Origin: Rhynchonema sp. JSB1_4
Taxonomy: Eukaryota; Nematoda; Chromadorea; Monhysterida; Xyalidae
Direction: 5' to 3'
Length of the DNA stretch: 64,000 nt
Assembly: GCA_030248065.1 (NCBI GenBank)
Contig: JASAMV010000248.1
Location: 124,001-188,000 of the forward strand
Numbering within the stretch: position 1 is the first letter of the stretch; each line of letters starts with the position of its first letter. Under the pieces are notes generated by a model, which was not told the DNA's origin, searched no databases, and saw only the letters and a list, made by a program, of their open reading frames with translations. A program made the translations under genes and the position numbers. This document shows, piece by piece, positions 1 through 10,886 of the stretch.

Positions 1-2039
1 TTTCGTCATTCACAAGAAACAAGTAATCACAAAAACAGAAACAAGTAATTATCAAAAATTAACAGGCTTCATCGTCAGAAACAAGTAATCACAAGCAGTT
101 GAAGTGCTAAATGAGGTCAGGAACAGGTTTCGCAATACTTTGGTGACGAAATCTGTTTGTTCTGGATGACTGTGACCGGAACTGATCTGGAATAATATGA
201 TCATCTTGTTTCTGGGTGTGCGTTGTATCACATAATATCTATAGTAGAAACTTTGATCCGCTGAGCCCAACAAAAAGACGCACAATCAAAATAAACACAG
301 AAGTTCGCGGTTACGCAAACAATCGGATTGTGACAACGCAATCAATGCTATGACAACCTGTGTCGTCTTGCTGAGGTTACGCGCTGTATTGCACGTTGTG
401 CATGCCAGGTAATATCAAACCGGTTCACTGAGAAGGCGTGAAGAGGGTTGTCGCAAAATTGATGACATTTTCTCACGTAGACAGAGGCATTTACTGATGC
501 CAGATTAACGAACGCCGAAAGTTGGCAGCACAACAAGCGTAATCATTCAAATTCCGGCCTTTGCTCGTCTTCTATAGGTAGAAAAAATAATTGAAATTCG
601 TAACGAAAAACAAAGATTAAAATGTCGAATGTCTACTGCACAGGCAACATTGAACAACATTGTTTTCTTGTAACTAATGAGAAGTTCTGTCAGTTACACA
701 GAGGTGTACAACTTTCAACTAAGCTTGCGTCACGGCCTTGCCGTACCTACATTAGTGCACCACCAAGTCTGCAAAACGTGTGACGTAACGCAAAACAAAT
801 AGACAGTGTATTTGAATGGGCAAACAGTTCAAACATTAAAAAAATAGTTCACATGCCGTTTTCTTTGATTTCCATTTGTGCACGCTGCAGCACATTGCCT
901 AAAATTCACATGGGCACGGATCAAAACTTGTTGACCGACCATGACAAAACATTGAAACATCAGTTACAAAAAGTATGTATACGACAGGCTTTGAAAAACT
1001 TAATTTCAACAAAGAAAGCCGGGGTCCACATTCGTAATGGTCAGTCAGGATTGGACCGATCAACAAGATGTTTGTACCACACCAGTGTGAGTGCGTGTGT
1101 GGCGCGCGCCGAGAGTGAGCTCTTCGATTATGATTGCCAACTTTTTCGTCGGTTTGTCTGCATTGTGTGATGGCAGAGTGCATAAGCTTGTTTGTGTGTC
1201 GCGCACCGCGTATAATGACAATAAGTAGGTACAAATAGTATTATGAATGAATGACTCTCAAAATCGGTGCGCCCGGGCCCGTGGGCGTGGGTGGTGTCCG
1301 TCCAAAGTTGCTCGACCCACACCGGAAGCGATGAAGTGCAGTTGTGCATCCAACACGTTTGTTTATGCGTCCGGCGCACCGAAATGGCTATAAAAAGGTT
1401 AGCGTGGTTGTACCGGGTTTTAATTGTCCAAAAACCACGTCACGCCCCATGCCGATACCTAGATACAGTATGCACCACACTATACATACATAAGTCCAGC
1501 CAGAGCTATACTATATATGGCGCCGAGGTCCTACGACCTGCAGTCTGTACAAGCAGACAGACTGCCTCAGATTCACAAGTCAGTACACCATTCATCAGGT
1601 TGCAATGTCAACGTCAAACCGGATCCGATCGATGAGAGAAACGCCGATCTCACAACAAAACTTGATGAGTCGCGATGGAAGATTGCCACTTGTTTAGGTA
1701 TACGGTAGGCATAACGATGTTCGCTATCGTTGCTTGTTTGTTTGCATCCTGCTTTGTCCATCACTAAATGGATCACTATCGCTACTGGTTTGGCACACGT
1801 TAGGCTCTAGTTCAGGTTTGGACTTATTTTAGGCGCCGACTTCCTTGGTGTCGGCCTAGGTCGGAGTGTATCCGTAAGCCTGAATGCAGGCCAGCCCAAA
1901 GGCCTAACCACGCACTGAAGCCACCGGAACCAGTGCCGATCCCAGGTCAATACGAGGTTCATAGGTGCATTTACATATGTCCCGTTGATCCTTCCTGATT
2001 TCCTGCACGTAAACATTCAGTCTTTGTCGCTCACCACAG
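1..2039. other. 5' flank, no confident gene
   Basis: This stretch precedes the first readable exon of the NOX/ferric-reductase gene. Its open frames are short, low in quality and not bounded by convincing splice sites. The first exons of that gene (start codon, N-terminus) should lie here or further left, but I could not identify them. A duplicated GTCGGCCTAGG-type patch near 1840-1900 resembles the AGGCCTG-rich repeats at 53.1 and 63.1 kb. Confidence 0.5.
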
Positions 2040-5000
2040 CATGACCCAGTTGCAGCCCGATGGCGTCGCGGTCGTGACGCGGTGTTGCGTCGTCCCCGTC
2101 TGTTCAACACGCCCCTGCATTGTGGCTGTCTGCCCAAACGCATTGCCCAACACATCAATGCACGATTCAATCTGGCCGAACTGCTCATGCTGGCTGTCAT
2201 TCTGTTGGTCACACTCAGCTATGTCGCGTACGCCATTTGTGTCAACATGCCGCAGCCACCAAGTAAGTCTAGTGAAACATCGCACGGTCAGCCAGTGCAC
2301 CAATGTATAGGCTGGCCGATGTTTCACTTGGGATTGTGCGATATGAAAACTGGGATCAAGTAATGTATGGCACATAGATGAGAGAGAGGATCGTTTTCGA
2401 ACAAATCGATTACCAATCAATCAACAGGACGATTGGCGGATCTGTGCATCATGTTGACGCTGATGTTGGCGACGCACAATTCGATTTTCAACTTTCTTTT
2501 GGGTCTACCGTTCGAACGTCGACTGTTTTGGCACAAACTGTTCGCGGTGGCCGCCAATGTGCTCGGATGGACGCATGGAATCATTGCGGTTGGTCGAGTG
2601 ACACCGGTATGAAAGTTGATGATCGGATCGGTTCTGAATTGGTCATGTCGACTAGCGGAAAAGATGATTCTGATTTGTGTTTGAAAGAAGGTTACGTGAT
2701 CCGATCATCACGCAGTTGATACCCGCATTCGTGTTTTGGTGCACGTGCGACACTCATTTATAACATGCGTCTCGGTACCTGGCACAATGCAGAAAACGTC
2801 ATTAACCGACGCAATCTCTCATGTCTGTAGATCTGCGCATGGCCCTCACCGAGTGGTCACCGTTTGGTGATGATGACGAGCGGCTTTGTGTTCGGCTGTG
2901 TCTGTCTGTCATTCCTGCTGATCTCAAGTCCGTCGATGATGCGACGTCGATACTGGAACGTCTTCCACATGGTCCACTGGCTGCTCACTGTCGTGCTCAT
3001 CGGTGCTGCGCTTGTGCATGAATCCTACATGACTAATGCTGGTTAGGGGGCATTGATTGGGAATTGATATGGATTAGGATTGGAATAGGGGTCACGGTCG
3101 GTTATGTTTCGTCAAATTCACACGCTTACCTGTTACTCAAATGGGGCTCAAGTGAGCAAATCTTCTGGCACACCTATTTTTTCAAAAATATGGTAATTTA
3201 TGTGTTTAGGTGTTGGCATTCTTCTGCTCGACATGACCATCCGAAAGTTCTACATGGCTTTGCTGGCCCTTCCACATGACGCCGAAATCAAGGCATTGCC
3301 TGCTGAGGTCAGTATAAAGCTCTTTTTGTGATGCTAATCTGCAATCTGTTAAATCTCACTTTTCAAGTTAAAACATTGTCCAGATGTTGTGATAATGGTT
3401 CCAATAATTTAGTATTCAAGAAACACAATTGCAGATCACACGTCTGACGCTGAAGAAGCCGAAGCATTTCGACTACGAGCCCGGTCAATACGTGTTTGTG
3501 ATGATCCCGAAAATATCGCTGTACGAATGGCACCCGTTCACGTTGTCGTCGTCGCCGCATTCCGATCAGGTAAACAACGTTCATGTGTCGGTTTTCTAAT
3601 TTATAGTTTATATTGTTCAAAGATGCATACAAATTTAACAAAAAATAATGCGGACTTGAATTCGCAGCTGACGCTTCACGTCAAAACGTTGGGTGATTGG
3701 ACGTCAAGCGTTCGGAACCTGGCTATTTCCACCAACGCCGATGTCGAAAAACAGACGGACAACGATCGTTCGGCGACCATAAGCGCTTACATCGAGGTTG
3801 GTCGGACTTCATAAAACTGGATTTTTGTGTCAGATTTTCCAAAAAGAAAACGATTACAACCAAATGCTGCATGTTCTCAGGGTCCATACGGTCAGCCGGA
3901 GATTGATCTGCTCGGCAAACGCTACAAATACTTTCTGGCCATTTCGGCCGGCATCGGGGTCACACCAATGCAATCGCTCACTAATTGGCTCGTTCATGAA
4001 GCCGTCAGTGGAAAGAGACAATTGAACAAGGTATGAAACATCGCTGGTTGGACATGACTGGGTCACCAGGAGCGCAACGAAAATTTATGCGTGATTGACA
4101 ACTATTCAATACCGTATCATCAGGGGCACCGAGATGCATACAAGCCATCTACATGTGCTGCTATTTGTGTTTCAGTTGCATTTCATCTGGTCGACTCCCG
4201 AGCCCGGACTAATCAGCGCGTTGTTTGAAGACGATCGACAAACGGCAGGTGTGTATTATGTGATAAAACAGAAATTTGGTCAAAGATCAACTGCCAATTT
4301 TAAACATTTTTTCTTCCTTGATCCTCAGGTCCGATCAATCGCTGGCAAGACGAAATGGTCGAGGGTTATAAACATTTTTTCTTCCTTGATCCTCAGGTCC
4401 GATCAATCGCTGGCAAGACGAAATGGTCGAGGGTTATGCGGGCGTCAACGGCGATTATGTGAGTGAGGTGCAGGTGGACACGATAGCTCAACGATTGGAG
4501 GACAAGATCAAACACGAACAAGTGAGTTGGGTTTGATGATCATGGTATGTATGTCCTATCATGCACATTCTGACAATACATAAATTTACGCCTAATCCAT
4601 GAAGTGCGCGGCCGCGGTGCTTGGATCAGTCATGAACGAAATTTCCAGTTCTACCTCTATATCTTCTTATATACCTCTATATATTCTTACATCAGCTAAA
4701 CTGTATATCAAGATTTTGACCATTACATAGTGGTTGTGGTTTGTAACCCAGGTGTACCGGGTACATCCTTGATTTCTTTTTGCACCCGTAATGAGCTTTG
4801 AGCTATTAGGTAGGAGAGGGAGAAATGCCTCAAAAACGTTTGTATGTGGATGCATTTACGGATAAAAGATAGGGGGAGTAAATGTACTGGAATAACCAGA
4901 GCAAGCCCGATTGTATCTTCAGAATCGTCTGATTGACTCGATGCTGGTGCGTTCACTGCACGTGACGCGGGCCACCTGCTACGACGACCTGTGCAAAGCG

Positions 5001-5300
5001 GCCATATCGCTTGGTCTCAGTCAGGGTCTGAGTCGGGCCGCAGATCCGACTGCTGGTCTGCAGCTGGCGCCGGCCTTGTTGCGTCATGTCAAGTTCGGTC
5101 GGCCTAAATTCGAGCGGCAATTTGAATCAATGCGACGCGAAGCGCTATCGAACGGCAAGCGGCGTGTGGCTGTGCTCGTCTGTGGTCCCGGCGCACTGGT
5201 TGATCAGATCAGGAGTGTGTGTGCTGAATTTAATGCGAAAAACGGCAAGCAAAACGGCGTCGTTCATTTCGACATGCATTCGGAACGATTTGACTTCTGA
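2040..5300 (+). CDS. NOX / ferric reductase family flavocytochrome (5' incomplete)
   Basis: Multi-exon gene for a membrane flavocytochrome that passes electrons from NAD(P)H through FAD and two hemes to an outside acceptor (oxygen or ferric iron). Exons: 2040-2262, 2428-2606, 2831-3041, 3210-3307, 3435-3569, 3668-3796, 3881-4030, 4176-4248, 4397-4521, 4923-5300; all phases join. Exon 2 has LLGLPFERRLFWHKLF then WTHG. Exon 3 has FHMVHWLL then ALVH. Each gives a His pair 14 residues apart, the bis-heme ligand pattern. Exon 5 carries the FAD motif HPFTLSSSP, exon 7 the nucleotide motif SAGIGVTPMQS and the last exon VCGPGALVDQI. The end, HSERFDF, only partly resembles the usual NOX terminus. The first exon is missing, and no EF-hand or peroxidase domain is visible. 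NOX and FRE-type ferric reductase cannot be separated without a tree. Confidence 0.9.
2272..2328. repeat. Intronic hairpin with GATGTTTC in both arms
   Basis: In the first readable intron of the flavocytochrome gene, AGTGAAACATCG...GGTCAGCC is followed about 16 bases later by GGCTGGCCGATGTTTCACT. These form an imperfect stem of about 20 pairs. The right arm shares GGCTGGCCGATGTTTCA with the zinc-finger promoter of the polymerase element at 29894-29911. It could be a small-RNA precursor, a relic of a related element, or a protein-binding dyad. Confidence 0.6.
4302..4437 (+). repeat. 68-bp exact tandem duplication spanning an intron/exon border
   Basis: Positions 4302-4369 repeat exactly at 4370-4437. 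Each unit contains a pyrimidine tract, CCTCAG and the first coding bases of the exon, so the gene has two identical 3' splice sites (cag ending at 4328 and 4396). Only the second keeps the reading frame. The first adds 68 bases, shifts frame and soon meets a stop. Confidence 0.9.
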
Positions 5301-6462
5301 GTGACTTATAATTATATATTACAAACTGGGCATTAGCCTTCTATTTACTTTCGCGCACTGTTTCTGGATGTTTTTGTACATGTTTTCGGCACATTTTCAC
5401 AAAATATCATATGTGATCCCCAGTCAGTTGCATAATTTCGTTTTCGTATTGTGCTTATATCAATCGGCAATTTGTATGTACCGTGTACACAGTTGCATGC
5501 CATTTTTATTATTCAAAACTACAAAAGTGTGACAAAAGGATTTCAGTCATCTGCGTTTTTTCTGCGTTTGTGATCTGTTGTGTTTTATCGGTACGAGTAT
5601 GTATATACTGTCACAAATGACGCACATTTCTGTACAGGAAGGAATATAATGTGGCCCATATTGGTACAATTTGTTGTTAGCTCGTTCTGTATATTGAGCA
5701 CAAACTGATTTCTTGTGAAGCTTGGATAAACTTCTGCGATAAACAATACACAACAGCCGTTAGGTCAACCAAATTAAAAGTGTCCATTGTGCATGCAGGA
5801 CATCCGAAAGGCATCTCATTTCCTTGGTAACCACAATAGCACCTGCCATCATGAAGCTATGTGCATGTTTGTGATACAAATAAGTATGTACACTACATGT
5901 AAGCTCTAAGATTGTTGAAGTGAACATACACACATGTATGATAGGTATCCTTATCGTCAAACACCCTAGCCACACCAAGGATTATCCTCAACTGATCATC
6001 ATCCTACAGCCTATCTGATGTTTCAACATGTTATGTGAACGCAATTGGACACGACTGCAATGCTGTGAGGATTGGTTGCTTGAACAGGTGTGTAATTGTG
6101 TCTAATATGTTGAGCTGAGGGCTTTATAAACGTGGGCCTGCAATCTTTGGACCTCAGTTGGCCCAACCCCTTCCATAACTGTTGGTACGGGCCTAAACCA
6201 CTGCTGGACACGAATTATGGGAGAACCCGAGTTAGATTGCAAGTGACTATACTTTCCATAACTCAGCATTTGAAAGCCAACGAATTGTTGCTGGTGCGCT
6301 CTCGTATTGAGATGATGTTTCAAGCAGCGTCGAGTTGCATCAAAGTACCACTTCAGCTGTGGATGCCGATCGTTCGTGATTTTTCTCTTGTCCTGTAATT
6401 AGACCACAAAGGTCTTCGATACAATAATTGTGAGACCCATTCTCTGTAATTTCTGCTAGACT
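5301..6462. other. 3' flank and intergenic DNA
   Basis: A/T-rich sequence after the flavocytochrome stop codon. It holds GATGTTTC copies at 6017 and 6314, and no reading frame that looks coding. Confidence 0.5.
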
Positions 6463-7183
6463 GGTCCGTCAGGTATTGGTCGCACAATGACTTTATAAGA
6501 ATTGGTCAATTTTTTTCCTGATTCGTAAAGACGGAAAGTGACGGGGCAATGACGTTGCGTTGCGTGTCGCACACAAAGCATGTAGTAAAGAGAATGTTTC
6601 AGACCTGCGGCAACGTGGTTGATCTGCTAGATTATTTTTGGCTGAAAATGTTTTGTGAAAATCACAAATAGCACAGTGGTTAAGAGTGACTGAACTTGAA
6701 AATCAGGATCGATTTGATGAATTGTTATATGGCCATTGTGCGACCAATACCTATGGACGCACTTGGAAGGGCAGCGTGAATCAAGCCACTGGTGTTTCCC
6801 CTATCAAGTCTGTGAATCTGTCTGCATTTATAAACTGGTTCTGGAATTACACAAAACAGGACACATTTGTGGTGGAACCATCTAATACTTCCAACGAAGT
6901 TTGCTATTGGTCGCACAATGACAAAATCAGAATTCACCTACCCTGATCTTCAGGTTCAACCTTAACCACTATGCTACTTGTATTTTTGACAAAACATTTT
7001 CATCTCAAAATAATCCAGCCAGGCACCCATGTTGCTGCAGTTCTGAAACATTTTGGTGACTGCATGGTTTGTGTATGATCGCGCAACGCAACGTCATTGC
7101 GCCGTCACTTTCCTCCTTCGCGATTCAGGAAAACAATTTGACCAATTCTTATATAGTCATTGTGCGACCAATAGTCTGGTCCA
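6463..7183. mobile_element. Foldback element with nested inverted repeats
   Basis: The left arm (about 6463-6585) matches the reverse complement of the right arm (about 7058-7183) over about 120 bp with scattered changes. An inner pair of arms lies near 6673-6760 and 6895-6972. The phrase TTGGTCGCACAATGA or its complement occurs four times, at each arm. There is no coding capacity. This looks like a non-autonomous foldback transposon; no target duplication was evident. Confidence 0.75.
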
Positions 7184-7310
7184 TCATCTACCATTTACTT
7201 CCTGATTATAACTCAATAGATGCGTTGCTTAGCACAGCCGCGCCAGCTCCGATTATGACCGAAAATGCAGGCTCCCGATCATGCCACAATAAAGAGGGTA
7301 GACAGCATTA

Positions 7311-7532
7311 TATAGTCCAACAACAGCTAATGCAGAATTTATGTCCACTGCGTTGCCTGATCCGCCAAGCAGATAACGCGTGATACAACATTATAAACAC
7401 ACCCACGCAGCCAGCCAACACACACAAGCTGACTGCCTGTCTGTGCTTGTAATGTTGCATCACGCGTTATGTGCTTGGCGGATCAGGCAACGCAGTGGAC
7501 ATAAATTCTGCATTAGCTGTTGCTGGACTATA
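7311..7532. mobile_element. MITE with 83-bp near-perfect terminal inverted repeats
   Basis: The left arm starting TAGTCCAACAACAGC (7311-7395) pairs with the right arm ending GCTGTTGCTGGACTA (7450-7532), with only a few mismatches across 83 bp. The loop is about 55 bp. A TA dinucleotide flanks both ends, as expected for a Tc1/mariner-type insertion. It ends 24 bp before the next coding exon, at the 3' splice site of the membrane-protein gene. Confidence 0.8.
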
Positions 7533-7556
7533 ACATGTCCCTTGTCTGTCCATCAG

Positions 7557-10554
7557 ATCGTACCGCTGTCAATGGTGCTGGGGGCCATCGGCATATCCCT
7601 GTCGGTCTACCTGTTGTGTGTGCTGCAACGCGATTGGCGTCAGTGTGCGAGGCTCAGCCCCAATCGCAGCACACAGCTCAAGACCATCTATCCATTCGTG
7701 CAATGTCTGCTCGTTTGCAGCGCGCTCGAATTCGGCGTCGCCTTTCCGCTCACCTACTACTATCGCGTCACCGTCGGTAGGGGCGGCACAATATTTTCAT
7801 TATTTGACCACAAGACACCAAATCTTGGTTACCTCGTATCTGGCCTGAATCGAGTGACAGTTTTGAATCACATGTGTGTTTTGAGATGTACCAACAATCT
7901 CAATCACCGCATTAATGTGTAGTTTACGGGAACAATTTAATGTAGCTTACGCGAACACGGCGTCAGTAGAACTTGACGTGCTAAATTCACAATATTACGT
8001 GACCAAGACAAGTCCCATCTGATCACAACGTTTGATACCGTGGCTATTATCAAAAATGTACTGCAAGTCGGCGTCGCAAGTGAGGTCAATCGATCGAGTT
8101 GACTTGTCCAAAACCGCACTTTTGTCGCCTGCGCCTGTCATTATACTTACTTTCTCATTTCAGACTGGAACCTCGGCCGTTTCGCGTGCACTCGTTTGGT
8201 GCTGCTGCTTGATACCGCACATCTGCTGGTGATTGTGTGTCATTTTCTGTTGGCTTTGGCTCGGTACGCACGCGTGTTCAGACCAGGACTGACACAAATA
8301 TGGTATGGGGGAATTTGCTGTGTTTCACCACCACCACAGGAAATGTGTTGCACATTGGGTGGAATTCACAAAGCTCACCGTCAAGCTCAACGTCAAAGTT
8401 CAACGTCAGATGTTTCGGCGTCACACTGGCTCATGCAGCAGACGCGATTTTCTAAACGAAGGGTCAACTTTGACGCATTATTGTGCATGATTGAATGCGT
8501 TACTCGGGATACTGTTATCTTAAGGACGTAGCATAAGCGTCTCAGAAGATTATTTCTGAGTTATAATAACTTCTGACTAATGGTCTTGAAATAATGTGGC
8601 GATCATTGATTGCAGTCAAAATTTTTTGCATCTCCGTTGGTGATCGTCTGTTCATTTCTTTGCCTCTTTTCAGAAATTCATGAAACTCAAAAAATATCAC
8701 ACAAAACACTTCTGTTACATCCCTATAATAATATTTTGGCTAGATAAGCATCCAGTCTTGCACAATAATGCGTCAAACTTGACCCTTCGTTCAGAAAACT
8801 GCGTCTGCTGCACGAGCCAGCGTGAGGCCGAAACATCTGACTTTGAACTTTGACGTTGAGCTTGACGGTGAGCTTGACTTTGGGTGATATTTTCGAAACG
8901 GTGTAAAGGTCAGTTGAGTGTGAAGGTGGGTGGAAAGCTCGGTCGAAAGCTCAGTGTAATAGACCTCGGTGTAAACTTGAAACATTCCACGTTAATAACA
9001 GGCAATGTTTCACGTTTACACCGAGCTACGCCGACCGAGCTTTCGACCGAACTTTACACCCAACTGACCTTTACACCGTTTCGAAAATTCCACCCTTTGT
9101 TTTGTGAATTCCACCCAATATTCAACAAAAACTCGCCCTTGCAAGTTGCATACATCAATCTTTGGCTCAATCTCAGATTTGAGGTACACGAACAGGAGAT
9201 CTCGTTAAATTTCGCTAATTTGTCAGTTTCAATCGCAGTTTCAACCGCGTGATGTCGGCACTGTTGCCCCCGATGGCGTTCGTGTCGATTGTGTTGGCGA
9301 TGTACCGTGACTCGGTCGCTATGTTGCCAATACGAGTCGCTGATGTCATCGACGTGCGTGCGACTGGGTCAGGTCGGTCGTGTCACACTCAAACGTACAG
9401 GCAGGCTTGCCAATATCAGCCTATGATCAGGCATGACCTGACATAAATGAGAACGAGACAGAAGGAGAAAAGAATTGGTTATGCTCAGACAACTGTGCAT
9501 GTAGGTTGTATGTATGTAATGTTTGCCTCTTCCTCAAACAATTTGCTATGGGGGGTCAGATGACTGCCTACGTTTTACAGATCAGGGCTTATAGTAATGT
9601 CGTCAACTTATCGCATCAAATCTTTTCATCAAATCACATGTATTCTTTCTGGCGCTTATTTGGGGCTCACGTATTATTGCTTGATTTGACGAAACGATTT
9701 GACGACAAAACTATTAGCTAATGAAAATTCTTTCCCAAAAGCACGATGCAGATGGCGTGGTGTGCGTGTCCAAGTTTGTGTACGTGTTCGTGCAAACGGC
9801 CGGCACCCCGTTCATCTTCTCCTTTCTGCTGCCGTCGATCATCGCCGTTTGGTTCTACAACACGACAAACATCGAGCTCGAACGCATGTATGACGTCAGC
9901 ACCGTCGAACATCACTCACAACAACAACACTCTATCGGTTGGTGATTTGTACAATGTTGGTTCAGTCGGTGATTTTTTCGGTGACGACGCGCCGATATTG
10001 TCGGTGACCGCAAAGAACTTTCATCATGAGGTGGTTCCTCCGAGATTCACTTTAGATCGGGGACAAAAATGGGGTTGAAAAATAGCCGGTTCCATGACAA
10101 AGAGTTCCACTTTTGAGGGCGCAGACACACATCAACATGCACTTTGCGGGGCAAGCACTATACGACCACCACAACCTTACGGACTTCCATTTTGTGCCCA
10201 GCTTATTCCTGCCTTTGTCTTAGCTTTGGGAAGAGGAATCTAACATTATGCAGGGCGCAGGTCCAAGCAGAGTTACTCAGCGTGACCTAATGCCTCCTAA
10301 TGTATGCACCTATACGTCACGTTGCAGCACCGAATCGTCACGGCGTCGAGTATTTGGCGTGTCGTCAACTGAATCGCGAGCTGCTGCGCGTGTTGCTGTT
10401 TCGCGTGTTCGCGATGGGACCGGTGAAGTTCCTGGAGATAATTGAGAAACGCATCCCCGATCCGTTCACACTGCAGACGGAGTACGGACTGGACATCGCC
10501 TATGTCGCATGCGTCCTGTTCGCTGAACTCGTCTTGTTTGCGTGCATTGGTTAG
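7557..10554 (+). CDS. Polytopic (GPCR-like) membrane protein, partial
   Basis: I do not recognise the family. Exons read with matching phases: 7557-7776, 8164-8263, 9239-9353, 9742-9937, 10328-10552 or 10554. They encode successive hydrophobic segments, including VLGAIGISLSVYLLCVL, a segment after KTIYPFVQ, LVLLLDTAHLLVIVCHFLLA, LLPPMAFVSIVLAMY, PFIFSFLLPSIIAVWFYN and IAYVACVLFAELVLFAC. That makes six or more membrane helices with a basic loop (RQLNRELLRVLLFRV) before the last. Spacing resembles a seven-helix receptor, but I see no diagnostic DRY, CWxP or NPxxY. The last frame ends GGTTAG, itself a splice donor, so the gene may continue: 12490-12536 and 15590-15739 are candidate later exons. 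The N-terminus was not found. Confidence 0.65.
8353..9121. mobile_element. Composite foldback element in an intron
   Basis: It is bounded by ATTGGGTGGAATTCACAAA (8353) and its complement (about 9101-9119). Inside, 8370-8487 is repeated inverted at 8763-8880. A second, nearly complete palindrome spans 8888-9095, with its centre near 8996. Much of the arms is built from CAACGTCAAAGTT-like and GGTGTAAA-like short repeats. It has no coding capacity. It lies in the intron between the 8164-8263 and 9239-9353 exons. Confidence 0.75.
9590..9722. mobile_element. Small MITE, family B, copy 1
   Basis: About 133 bp running from TTATAGTAATGTCGTCAA to TTTGACGACAAAACTATTAG. The ends are mutually inverted (GTCGTCAAA/TTTGACGAC). 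The interior shares TCAAATCACATGTATT and GGGCTCACGTATTATTGCTTG with copy 2 at 22050-22188. It ends about 20 bp before the exon at 9742. Confidence 0.75.
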
Positions 10555-10788
10555 TGGCTTGTTGATGTTTCATTCAGGAGTATGATTGTGGATGCGGAAC
10601 CACACAACCTCGCCCCATTTCTTTTTGTGAGCCCGACCCGGGCACTTGGACTTCACAATGCGTTAATTGGTGCGCCAAGCCAAGACACGCTCTGCAACAT
10701 ATTTTCGTCACGGTGACCAAATATTTTTATGGGATCGACATGGCCTAAATACAAATAAGCATACTATTGTTTTGGTAATGTAAAAACT

Positions 10789-10886
10789 GTCAAAATTCAC
10801 TCCGTTTCAGATAATGTGTAGGTTAGACATTCTTTTCGAATAACATCGAGTGTTCACATAAGATGATTTAGAGTGAATTTTGACAC
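10789..10886. repeat. Short inverted-repeat element
   Basis: CTGTCAAAATTCACTC at the left pairs with GAGTGAATTTTGACA at the right, about 65 bases apart. This is a small hairpin or MITE downstream of the membrane-protein exons. Confidence 0.55.
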
